Source of the DNA: an uncultured Ruminococcus sp.
GTDB taxonomy: Bacteria > Bacillota > Clostridia > Lachnospirales > Lachnospiraceae
NCBI GenBank assembly: GCA_900553885.1
Contig: USFD01000051.1
Span: forward strand, 1 to 23,054
Length of the DNA: 23,054 nt
Direction of reading: 5' to 3'
The notes below the pieces were generated by a model. The model made no database searches and was not told the origin of the DNA. It saw only the letters and a list, made by a program, of their open reading frames with translations. Position numbers and translations under genes: made by a program. Of the stretch, positions 1 through 7,826 are shown piece after piece. Positions within the stretch are counted from its first letter, which is position 1, and each line of letters opens with the position of its first letter.

Positions 1-1383
1 TTTTTTACAAATTTCCCATCGATTTCAATCCACGCTCCCACGAGGGGAGCGACTCATATTATCGAGTTTCATAGCACTCACACCGAATTTCAATCCACGC
101 TCCCACGAGGGGAGCGACCATATTCTTCAAGTGTCAGCCTTTCTCCGTCCAATTTCAATCCACGCTCCCACGAGGGGAGCGACTAAACGATCTCCATTTT
201 TTACAAATTTCCCATCGATTTCAATCCACGCTCCCACGAGGGGAGCGACTCCCGATACCGCAGTCTTTTTCAAGACGGGAAATTATTTCAATCCACGCTC
301 CCACGAGGGGAGCGACTATTGCCGCTCATTGTCCTGCCGTTATATGCGACAGATTTCAATCCACGCTCCCACGAGGGGAGCGACAACATCCTCCCTCAGA
401 CTCCGCAAAGAAGTCAAGATTTCAATCCACGCTCCCACGAGGGGAGCGACAATGTATATCAGAGGTATCGGAACGATTAAAAAATTTCAATCCACGCTCC
501 CACGAGGGGAGCGACAACACTGACCTGCGAAAACGGAATAGTAACTATAAATTTCAATCCACGCTCCCACGAGGGGAGCGACAATCAGTTTTGATTTCAG
601 CTGCGCGTATGTTTTTATTTCAATCCACGCTCCCACGAGGGGAGCGACTTTTGCCCTGTTGTAAAACACTCTGTCTATCTCATTTCAATCCACGCTCCCA
701 CGAGGGGAGCGACGCGCGATGCGGCTACCGGTCTTTCAGAGATGGGAGATATTTCAATCCACGCTCCCACGAGGGGAGCGACGGGAATCGATCAAGGGCG
801 TGGTCGAAGATTCAAAGATTTCAATCCACGCTCCCACGAGGGGAGCGACGAATAACGATACATATTTTCGGAGATCAGCTCCAGGATTTCAATCCACGCT
901 CCCACGAGGGGAGCGACATTACTAACACTTCATTTATTTTAATATTAATGGCAATTTCAATCCACGCTCCCACGAGGGGAGCGACAAAGAGTTGTGGCGG
1001 TGTCCCCAGAATCAAAGCTATTTCAATCCACGCTCCCACGAGGGGAGCGACAGAGGAAGAATGTGCTGAAATTGAAGAGTGGGTGATTTCAATCCACGCT
1101 CCCACGAGGGGAGCGACGGGTGTATCCCATCTCATAGAGATCGCAAACCTATTTCAATCCACGCTCCCACGAGGGGAGCGACGTATAGTACCGTCAATAT
1201 CGCCATATCCATACAGGATTTCAATCCACGCTCCCACGAGGGGAGCGACAGGATATAAGCCACGCCCATGCGCTATTAAAGGGCATTTCAATCCACGCTC
1301 CCACGAGGGGAGCGACCGTACGCTATTGTAAAATATGCATAATAAATAATGATTTCAATCCACGCTCCCACGAGGGGAGCGAC
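1..1383 (-). CRISPR. Type I-C CRISPR array, 21 repeats, truncated by the window's left edge
   Basis: Twenty-one identical 32-nt repeats start at 22, 87, 152, 218, 285, 353, 419, 484, 551, 617, 682, 751, 818, 886, 954, 1020, 1086, 1151, 1218, 1285 and 1352. They separate 20 complete spacers of 33-37 nt. Read on the minus strand the repeat is GT, a 7-bp stem (CGCTCCC/GGGAGCG) around the loop CTCGT, then TGGATTGAAAT, the classic I-C form in which Cas5c leaves those last 11 nt as the crRNA 5' handle. The repeat orientation, and cas2 with an AT-rich leader on the right, mean transcription runs right to left, so the newest spacer is at 1317-1351. No decayed terminal repeat is seen and bases 1-21 are spacer, so the array continues beyond the window. 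The partial spacer at 1-21 equals the last 21 nt of the spacer at 184-217. Confidence 0.99.
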
Positions 1384-1565
1384 AGCAATTTTAGCTAAAA
1401 ACCCATTGCCATTTTCAGCAAAAATCACAAACTTATCTTTTTTTGTAACCAAATAGTTCATTTACTATTTATTCTTTTTCCCAAAAATTGCATTATTTGT
1501 GCATATTTCAGAGTGCGAATCCCTCTATAATTTCATGTCTACTTCCTATTCGCGCTTTCACATTG
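1384..1565 (-). promoter_or_regulatory. CRISPR leader
   Basis: This AT-rich, gene-free stretch lies between the cas2 stop and the first leader-proximal repeat, which ends at 1383. It is where I-C leaders sit, and should hold the array promoter and the integration signals read by Cas1-Cas2. I do not see one unambiguous -35/-10 pair. No terminator is evident after cas2, so read-through from the cas operon into the array is possible. A short plus-strand ORF overlapping 1488-1691 is not credible. Confidence 0.75.
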
Positions 1566-1856
1566 TTACATAATCAAAGTATCGTCTACTGCAATTCCAC
1601 GGTCGACACCTATGTGCTCTATCTTTGTCTGATACTTATTTCCCAAATAATAAAATCTCAAACTATCAACGCTCTCATCAATGATGTCTGACAATATTGC
1701 CTTCAGAGTAACTAACTGTGCATTATCCAGAATACATTCGAAAACAGAATTCTGCACTCGTCTTCCATAATTAATGCATTGTTTTGCAACTTTCCGCAGT
1801 CTTTTCCTCCCTGCAGCAGTCTCAGTATTCACATCATATGTAATCAACACGAGCAT
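1566..1856 (-). CDS. cas2: CRISPR-associated endoribonuclease Cas2 (type I-C)
   Basis: The 96-residue protein has the standard Cas2 length. It opens with MLVLITYDVNTE, in which Asp8 is the conserved acidic residue ending the first ferredoxin-fold strand. The motif around GRRVQNSVFEC is also characteristic. Cas2 dimers bridge two Cas1 dimers in the spacer-integration complex. The ATG follows a GAGGTGAG ribosome binding site and lies 9 nt after the cas1 stop, so it is the last gene of the cas operon, next to the leader. Confidence 0.97.
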   Translation of the reverse strand: MLVLITYDVNTETAAGRKRLRKVAKQCINYGRRVQNSVFECILDNAQLVTLKAILSDIIDESVDSLRFYYLGNKYQTKIEHIGVDRGIAVDDTLIM

Positions 1857-1865
1857 TTTCTCACC

Positions 1866-2897
1866 TCACTTCCACAGAAATACAGGGTAACCATCTAAGT
1901 CGCCTCTTAAATATCGTGCAAGGAGCATTGCCTGAACATAAGGAACCATTCCCCATTCTACTTTTTCTTTCAGGTAAGGATGCGTTATAGTTTCCTTTTT
2001 CTTATTTTGCCATTCTGTCAATACCTTTTTTCGCAACTCGTCGTCCATAAGTACCGCACCGTTTTCTTTCACAGAAAAATTTTTTGCACTGACAATCTTC
2101 TTATTGATCAACGTCAAAACAAAACGGTCAGCAAGGATTGCTCTAAGTTCCTCTATCATATCCAACGACAGCGAAGCTCTGCCCGGTCGATCTGTGTGAA
2201 GATATCCTACATAGGGATCCAGCCCTACACTTTCCAGAGCTGAAGTAATACTGTTTGTCAATAAAGTGTATACAAAAGACAACAGCGCATTCACATTATC
2301 TAGGGGCGGACGCTTATTTCTCCCTTTGAATACAAAATCCTTTTTCTGCTGAAGGATCAGTTCATCAAACACTCCAAAATAAATGCTGGCCGCTTCTCCT
2401 TCATAGCCTCTGAGCTGTTCTTTAGATTCCGCGTTCCGAATTCTTTCCAAAGCATTTTTCAAAAAACTAGATGCATCTTTCACTCGGTCCGCATCAATCT
2501 GCAGAGCATGGTCTCGCATTGCTCTTTCCAGAACCCATCTGGCATTATAAACCTTGCCTAATATGCAGTTTTTCGCAATCTCCAGACTGATTTTCTCATC
2601 ATTTTTGCTTGCATACTGCTGCTCTCTTAATATCACATTCCCTTTGATTCTTCCAGAAACACGCGCAAGAAATTTCCCCTGTGGTGTAAGGTAACACAGA
2701 GAAATATTCCGTTCCGCACAAGCCCCCATCAATGCCGGACTTGTCCCACGATAACCAAAGGAAACAATTCCTTCCAGATTATGCAGAGGTATCCTTCCCA
2801 ATTCTTTCTTATCCTCAAGAACAACTATATTTTCTCCATCCAGAGACAGATAACTGTTTTCTGAAGTAACATACAGTGTATTCAGCAGTTTTCTCAT
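1866..2897 (-). CDS. cas1: CRISPR-associated endonuclease/integrase Cas1 (type I-C)
   Basis: The 343-residue protein is a typical I-C Cas1 and catalyses integration of new spacers at the leader end of the array with Cas2. The metal-binding residues are visible: Glu168 in GYEGEAA, His234 in GYLHTDRPGRASL, and Asp246 in SLDMIEELR. The N-terminal beta-rich domain (about residues 1-85) and the helical catalytic domain are both complete. The ATG overlaps the cas4 stop by 4 nt (ATGA), indicating translational coupling. Nothing suggests inactivation. Confidence 0.98.
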   Translation of the reverse strand: MRKLLNTLYVTSENSYLSLDGENIVVLEDKKELGRIPLHNLEGIVSFGYRGTSPALMGACAERNISLCYLTPQGKFLARVSGRIKGNVILREQQYASKNDEKISLEIAKNCILGKVYNARWVLERAMRDHALQIDADRVKDASSFLKNALERIRNAESKEQLRGYEGEAASIYFGVFDELILQQKKDFVFKGRNKRPPLDNVNALLSFVYTLLTNSITSALESVGLDPYVGYLHTDRPGRASLSLDMIEELRAILADRFVLTLINKKIVSAKNFSVKENGAVLMDDELRKKVLTEWQNKKKETITHPYLKEKVEWGMVPYVQAMLLARYLRGDLDGYPVFLWK

Positions 2898-3562
2898 TCT
2901 TCTTCCTCCTTCAGCATCTGATCAATATATGTTCTCACCGAAACTGACTTTCCGAGTTTAGGCAGACAGATGTCCTTGAGTGAACACGCATTACAGGGCT
3001 TGCTGTATTTCACTTTCGGCGTATACTTTCTTGCATAATACTCATGCATCTCGCAAAACATGTTTTTCACTTCATCGCGCAGTTCTCTTGTAATCTCCAC
3101 AGCTTCGCGCCTTCTCGTCTCACCGTAAAATATTGCTCCCTCCGGTACCTGCGTGGAAAACATCTCTTCCAAACACATCGCCTGTGCCGCCAGCTGAAGC
3201 TTATCTTCCTCTGACAATTTGGGTTTTCCTTTCTTATATTCCACAGGATAAACCGAGTAAAGCCCTCTGTGACCATGCAGCTTTATCCCTTCCTCACATT
3301 TATGAAACTCCACCAGATCACACTCGCCGCTGATCCCCAGTTCTCTGGAAGAGACCGGAAGGGCTCTGGCAATGATAACGTCCTTTCTCTTTTCCCTAAG
3401 AGTAGGGTCATGAACCTTTTTATGCATCAGCTCTCCTGTGACAGTATGAACGTTTTCCTCCCACTGCTGTTCAATATGGATCAGAGCCCACTGTCTTCGA
3501 CAGAATTTGAAATGCTGGATTCCTGAAATCATCAGATAATCATCTTCCGAATATTCCATCAT
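2894..3562 (-). CDS. cas4: CRISPR-associated exonuclease Cas4 (type I-C)
   Basis: This 222-residue RecB-like nuclease with an Fe-S cluster trims prespacers and selects the PAM end during adaptation. Visible residues are the cluster cysteines Cys21 (FKFCRRQW) and Cys190, Cys193 and Cys199 (CNACSLKDIC), His47, Asp82 (GECDLVEF), and Glu108/Lys110 in VEYKKGK, giving a complete RecB active site. It overlaps cas7 upstream and cas1 downstream by 4 nt each. A Cas4 between cas7 and cas1 is normal for I-C and implies that PAM-selected (TTC-type) spacers are acquired. Confidence 0.98.
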   Translation of the reverse strand: MMEYSEDDYLMISGIQHFKFCRRQWALIHIEQQWEENVHTVTGELMHKKVHDPTLREKRKDVIIARALPVSSRELGISGECDLVEFHKCEEGIKLHGHRGLYSVYPVEYKKGKPKLSEEDKLQLAAQAMCLEEMFSTQVPEGAIFYGETRRREAVEITRELRDEVKNMFCEMHEYYARKYTPKVKYSKPCNACSLKDICLPKLGKSVSVRTYIDQMLKEEEE

Positions 3563-4470
3563 ACCATCCTTTTCACTTCGACTGAATCCGGTATCTTCTC
3601 TTCATGTACTTCTACTATATAATCCTGGTACTTTCTAGGATATTCCACACCTTCCTTTTTCTTAACTTCCACTGCATCAAACAATTTATATGCCGGGCAG
3701 TCTCCCAATTCTTTGCTGTGTTTAAATACGATCAGTTCCCGGACTGCCATTTTCCCTCTTGCCGCTGAATGGTCATTTTCAAACATATTGATAATGGCTT
3801 CCCACAGCAACTCCAGATCCTCTTCTGAAAATCCCGTCACTCTTCTGGCAAGATTCGCAGATACATATCCCTCTGTACGATACAATCCATAGGGAACAAT
3901 ACTCTTTCTTCCCATCTCGGTGCTTTTGTTTTCCGCATCTTTTTCAGTGGTAATTGCCACTCTTGTAATCGTGACTTCCTGGCTGATGACCGGATCAATG
4001 CTCCTTGCAAATCCAATCTGTACCGGACCTCTGACCTGCCCGCAGTTTAACGAAGCCTTCACAAAAGTTGTCATAACAGCGCCGAATGTACGGATATCAT
4101 AAAAATTCCTGCACATATAATCTCTTAATTTGGTATCCACATCCGGATCGCTTTTCTTTAATTTTTTCAGCGCTTCTGTCACTTTTTTATCTTCTGTCTC
4201 TTCGATTCCGAGACTTTTACACGCCTCTCTGTCGCTTCTGTTGAGAGGTACATCTTCTTTAATATATATCTTAAATCCCGCTGCGTCTTCTTTGACTGTC
4301 TCAACATAATTTCTGATTTTCCGCTTCAGGCATACGTCTGTCACAAGCCCCAGCCCGCTTTCAGGATCGATCCTCGGCATATTGCCTGCGTCCGGATCAC
4401 CATTGGGATTCCCGTTTTCCACATCAAACAGCACTACAAATTCATACCTGTTTTTAATCACTTCACTCAT
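3559..4470 (-). CDS. cas7: Cascade backbone subunit Cas7 (Csd2 family, type I-C)
   Basis: The 303-residue protein carries the Csd2/Cas7c N-terminal signature FDVENGNPNGDPDAGNMPR and the RGPVQIGFARSIDPV block. Multiple copies polymerise along the crRNA spacer to form the Cascade backbone. The length is normal. The ATG directly follows the cas8c stop (zero spacing), so translation is probably coupled. Adjacency to cas8c and cas5c completes the I-C effector genes. Confidence 0.98.
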   Translation of the reverse strand: MSEVIKNRYEFVVLFDVENGNPNGDPDAGNMPRIDPESGLGLVTDVCLKRKIRNYVETVKEDAAGFKIYIKEDVPLNRSDREACKSLGIEETEDKKVTEALKKLKKSDPDVDTKLRDYMCRNFYDIRTFGAVMTTFVKASLNCGQVRGPVQIGFARSIDPVISQEVTITRVAITTEKDAENKSTEMGRKSIVPYGLYRTEGYVSANLARRVTGFSEEDLELLWEAIINMFENDHSAARGKMAVRELIVFKHSKELGDCPAYKLFDAVEVKKKEGVEYPRKYQDYIVEVHEEKIPDSVEVKRMV

Positions 4471-6204
4471 CTACTTTTCCTCCTTTTTTTCGTACTTTTT
4501 CTGTACCTGGTGATAATATCCGAGGATAAATTTTCCCTGTTCTTCCAATGACAGACGTTTTGGATATTCATCCAATTTGCCCATAAGCTTAGTCAACAGC
4601 TTCTCGTAGTATACTTTAGCGCCGCCTTTATCCCGCTCCAGTTTTTTCATATGGCTGTTCTTCAATTTTATAAGCACCGGGAAGATCGATGCAGGCGTCG
4701 CACACGCGGAATTAAAATAACGATCTCGAATCGTCGCCTTGATTCCCGGATTTGCATCCATCTGAATTGATTCTAATACAGAAAACAGCCTTCCAAGTAC
4801 ATAAGCTGTCTCCCTGCTCTCTTCATTCAGTCCCATATAGTTCTCTCCTTCCTTCCAGTTTCCATTTCGTATCAGATATGCTTTAATGATCCCTGCTCTC
4901 CCCCAAGTAACATTGCCCTGCTCTGCGCGAATCCGGATAAGAACATCTGTATAAAGACTTGCCGGATATCTGACGCCTGACAGAATTGCCTGAAGTACGA
5001 ACGCTGCCATATTGGGGACAGGAGATTTGTCCTTTGAATTCTGGTTGACTGTCTCCGAAAGCATATCCCTGACTCCCATATATTCTCTGCTCTCCCAGGA
5101 TGGCTTTACAATTGACATCCGCTCGTAATGGGCAGACAGATTCTTCAAGATGTTTCCAAAAGAATCATGATAAAAAAACCGTACAGAAAGTCTTGCAGCA
5201 TTCGGGGCAAGCGAAAGTATATAAAATCTCTGGTCCGGATTTAAAGCAATATTTCCGATAGAAACCGGCATACCATTGTTTAGATTGTCAAATATTCCTT
5301 TTATTTCTTCCTGATTGTCGGGTTTCGGATCAGCCGCTCCGAAAAATGCTGCCTGATATTCTTCCTCCGCGCTTTCCGCCCAGAATACAATCATGGAATC
5401 CCCAAGCTGAAATGTATATTTTCTCTGATTCAGCAGATAATTCAATGCTGTGGTATAAGCAAATTCTGCATATTTCCCGACAGGTGCATTATAACTCTGC
5501 TCTTTTCCATAAGATTCAAATGCTGGCGCATTAAATGAAACCAGCGCCGCACCGCTGGACTGAGCTCCCGGAACACCTTTGATTGTTTTATGGATTCTGG
5601 AAATTTCTGCTTCTTTTCCCGTTACAAGGCAGGTTCCGATCTGCCCGTCTTCTGACGATTCATTTCTTGCCGTTTCCCATGTTTCTTGTATAAACGGATC
5701 ATCCTGTGCATAATTTATACCCATACAGAAAATCAGATTTCCTCCATCCGTAAGTTCTTCCCAACTTTCTTTAATCTCAGTACATTCCGCTGCCCTCTCC
5801 GGATCCCATGTTTCAAAAAAGTTCCTGACTGCCTCTGCCATCTCACCTTCTGTTTCACGAAGCAGCGACAGATGCTTTTCCTTTGCCGCTTCAAAGCAGT
5901 CAAGAACTCGCTGATTTGTGCCGTTCGCATCAATCCCCAAAATATATTTTGAGTTGTCGCACAGAAAATTTGCTGAGACTCCCGATGAACGTGTCACCAT
6001 CTCCGGGACCTTGATCTGCTGAGGAACCCATACAGTCTTTTTTCCTCTTTCTTCTTCCGTCTTTAAAGAAAAAACTCCTGAGATTTTTCCATTCCTTGAC
6101 AGGTTGACTGCATAGGAAACCTTTGCTTTACACCATCCTTCCTGATCCACTTTTTCCTGTTCTGCCAGATTTTCATAATGATTTACTAAAGCCTGTAAGA
6201 TCAT
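4471..6204 (-). CDS. cas8c: Cascade large subunit Cas8c (Csd1 family)
   Basis: This 577-residue protein opens with MILQALVNHYENLAEQ and has the long divergent body expected for Csd1/Cas8c, the subunit that recognises the PAM and recruits Cas3. In I-C systems an internal start within cas8c can also yield a separate small subunit (Cas11c). I did not pin down that start here. It overlaps cas5c by 4 nt upstream and abuts cas7 downstream. The assignment rests on position, length and family-like N and C termini rather than a catalytic motif. Confidence 0.96.
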   Translation of the reverse strand: MILQALVNHYENLAEQEKVDQEGWCKAKVSYAVNLSRNGKISGVFSLKTEEERGKKTVWVPQQIKVPEMVTRSSGVSANFLCDNSKYILGIDANGTNQRVLDCFEAAKEKHLSLLRETEGEMAEAVRNFFETWDPERAAECTEIKESWEELTDGGNLIFCMGINYAQDDPFIQETWETARNESSEDGQIGTCLVTGKEAEISRIHKTIKGVPGAQSSGAALVSFNAPAFESYGKEQSYNAPVGKYAEFAYTTALNYLLNQRKYTFQLGDSMIVFWAESAEEEYQAAFFGAADPKPDNQEEIKGIFDNLNNGMPVSIGNIALNPDQRFYILSLAPNAARLSVRFFYHDSFGNILKNLSAHYERMSIVKPSWESREYMGVRDMLSETVNQNSKDKSPVPNMAAFVLQAILSGVRYPASLYTDVLIRIRAEQGNVTWGRAGIIKAYLIRNGNWKEGENYMGLNEESRETAYVLGRLFSVLESIQMDANPGIKATIRDRYFNSACATPASIFPVLIKLKNSHMKKLERDKGGAKVYYEKLLTKLMGKLDEYPKRLSLEEQGKFILGYYHQVQKKYEKKEEK

Positions 6205-6863
6205 CGTATCACCTCGCAGTCTCTCAGATCCAAAACGCCCCGCTTCATGACAGCCCGGAAAAACATCGGCTGGATATTATTCCTGTCCGAGTAATCCATA
6301 TCAAAAAGCATAAATCCCAGATCTTTTTCTTCCACATCATCATACGCCGTCCTGATGTCTTCTTCTTCGCACAGGCAGAAATTTGCCGGGAACTCCCTGC
6401 ACCCGAAATATGGCATATGGAAGCACTCTCCTTTTCTTAGCCGCCGCATGATGATGTCCTTAAATTTGCCTGGATTATCTGTCTCGTTCGCCCGTTCTGT
6501 CATCACAAAATGTGCTTCGATCACATATTCCACATCCCTTAACAAAAGAGATGCCCTCTGGACAATATCATTTTTCGTACTTATGTACAACGGTTTCTTT
6601 GCGCCGTTATAGACCTGAAGTACATTACTGGCAAGTATTTTACTCTTTACTTCATTCCGGCGCACGCTTGTGAACTGGACCGGATTGACCACATGGATCT
6701 TATCAATCATCCACCGCATCCCCGGATGCCAATAGACTGCCTCCAGGATTCCTCTTGCAGCCGACGGAGTCATGACGTCATAGGAACATCTTTCCACTTT
6801 CATCTCCGGGCGCGAGAAAAGCGCGTAGTTTCCCCACACTCTGACTTTAACACCTACTCCCAT
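6201..6863 (-). CDS. cas5c: Cas5c (Cas5d), crRNA-processing Cascade subunit
   Basis: In I-C systems Cas5c replaces Cas6: it cleaves the repeat at the 3' base of the stem and stays on the 11-nt 5' handle. The 220-residue protein matches the family from VRVWGNYALFSRPEMKVE through SYDVMTPSAARGILEA and YWHPGM to the VRRNEV block. I start it at the ATG at 6863 because AAGGAGG lies 7 nt upstream and the family begins there. A longer reading from 6917 would add 18 atypical residues. It follows the accessory gene ending at 6890 by 26 nt with no terminator between, so the accessory genes and the cas genes appear to share a transcript. Confidence 0.98.
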   Translation of the reverse strand: MGVGVKVRVWGNYALFSRPEMKVERCSYDVMTPSAARGILEAVYWHPGMRWMIDKIHVVNPVQFTSVRRNEVKSKILASNVLQVYNGAKKPLYISTKNDIVQRASLLLRDVEYVIEAHFVMTERANETDNPGKFKDIIMRRLRKGECFHMPYFGCREFPANFCLCEEEDIRTAYDDVEEKDLGFMLFDMDYSDRNNIQPMFFRAVMKRGVLDLRDCEVIR

Positions 6864-6889
6864 CGCTCGACCTCCTTCCCTCGTTTCAT

Positions 6890-7330
6890 TTATAAAACCA
6901 CTCCTTTCCTGTAGCATTCTGCTATATAATCTCTTGGCTGATAATAGAAATCTGTATTATAATCTGAAATCTGCTCGTCAATCCAGGAATGATACACTTC
7001 CCATATCCCGTCTATTACGTTATCATCCTGATAGATATCTTCAATCAACCGCTCATATACTTCCCCAATATCCCAATATCCCGGAACGGTATACCGGCAT
7101 TTTTTCATATTGTCAAAACTGCCTTCCGTCATATGTGCCTCTTCAATAAACTCGTCTGCTGTCTTTTCAATCGGTTCACAATGAAAGGCATCTGCATACT
7201 CGTAAATTCTTTTAATCCTGTCTTTTCCCAGATAATCTGTGACTTCAGCTCTTGTCCGCTTTATACTACGGCCGATATATTCAATCAGGCTGCATGTAAA
7301 AAAAAGTGCATTATTATTCTTTGTTCCCAT
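6890..7330 (-). CDS. Conserved hypothetical protein, partner of the DUF3990 gene (putative antitoxin)
   Basis: The 146-residue soluble protein (NALFFTCSLIEYIGRSIKRTR near the start, YTVPGYWDIGEVYERLIEDI in the middle) has no catalytic motif I can name. It resembles the small helical proteins often found beside DUF3990 genes. I infer it is the cognate partner, possibly the antitoxin, of the gene just upstream. The ATG at 7330 has GAGG 6 nt upstream and overlaps the DUF3990 stop by 17 nt, which is strong coupling. A TTG six bases earlier is possible but less well spaced. It is followed directly by cas5c. The family role is inference from pairing only. Confidence 0.7.
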   Translation of the reverse strand: MGTKNNNALFFTCSLIEYIGRSIKRTRAEVTDYLGKDRIKRIYEYADAFHCEPIEKTADEFIEEAHMTEGSFDNMKKCRYTVPGYWDIGEVYERLIEDIYQDDNVIDGIWEVYHSWIDEQISDYNTDFYYQPRDYIAECYRKGVVL

Positions 7331-7781
7331 ATACAACCTCGCTTCCTATAAATTTCAAAGTGTCAAGTGCAGAAACCGTATGGAAACTGATCTGGTGCGT
7401 GGGATACTTAAACTTTGCCAGTTCCCAAAACGCCGCTCTTGAAATTTTCCCATCCATATAGTTCTGAACATAATTATAAATCGTATCGTCTGCCATAGGG
7501 CCTTCTACTATGTCGTATTTATGAGACTTCCCGCTGCGGCATGCAACGATAAAATCGAGCCATTCTTCTGTCATCTCAGTAAACACCTTGCAGTTAAGCC
7601 TGTTATCCGGTACATACTCATATTTATTCAGATATCCGCTTACACCGTAACGCGCTGCCCATCTTTTTGCCTGCTCTTCGTATCTCGTACAATAAAATCC
7701 GAAATAGAAATCTTTATTATATTTTGCTTTTCTTATTTCAGGATATTCTACAATTTGTCTGCTTCCGTGATATAAGATCAT
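7314..7781 (-). CDS. DUF3990 family protein, ADP-ribosyltransferase-like putative toxin
   Basis: The 155-residue protein matches my knowledge of DUF3990: an N-terminal LYHGS followed by a proline (MILYHGSRQIVEYP), then DFYFGFYCTRYEEQAKRWA at about residues 25-43, EWLDFI and the HKYDIVEGPMADD segment near 88-100. DUF3990 is placed in the ADP-ribosyltransferase-like superfamily. His5, the FGFYCT tyrosine and an acidic residue of the EGPMADD region could form an H-Y-E-like site. Such proteins are often toxins or effectors. It has a good RBS (AAAGGAG) and lies 45 nt after the 477-residue gene with no terminator. Location inside a cas operon is unusual. Target and activity are not known. Confidence 0.8.
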   Translation of the reverse strand: MILYHGSRQIVEYPEIRKAKYNKDFYFGFYCTRYEEQAKRWAARYGVSGYLNKYEYVPDNRLNCKVFTEMTEEWLDFIVACRSGKSHKYDIVEGPMADDTIYNYVQNYMDGKISRAAFWELAKFKYPTHQISFHTVSALDTLKFIGSEVVYGNKE

Positions 7782-7826
7782 AGTATTCTCCTTTAATAGC
7801 TATTAGTCTATTCATTGTTATTCGGA

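Noticed and set aside
131..1331. Open reading frames on both strands across the array (SIHAPTRGAT and VAPLVGAWIEI repeats)
   Set aside because: They are translations of the CRISPR repeats and spacers, with no ribosome binding sites.
22..1383. Self-targeting of the prophage or other genes in this window by the spacers
   Set aside because: By eye no spacer matches the rest of the window apart from the duplicated spacer. A computed search of the full genome would be needed to be certain.
1384..1565. A second degenerate repeat or guide in the leader region
   Set aside because: I found no handle-like GTGGATTGAAAT and no match to nearby promoters here.
1566..6863. Absence of a cas6 gene as a defect
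   Set aside because: Type I-C uses Cas5c for crRNA processing, so cas6 is not expected.
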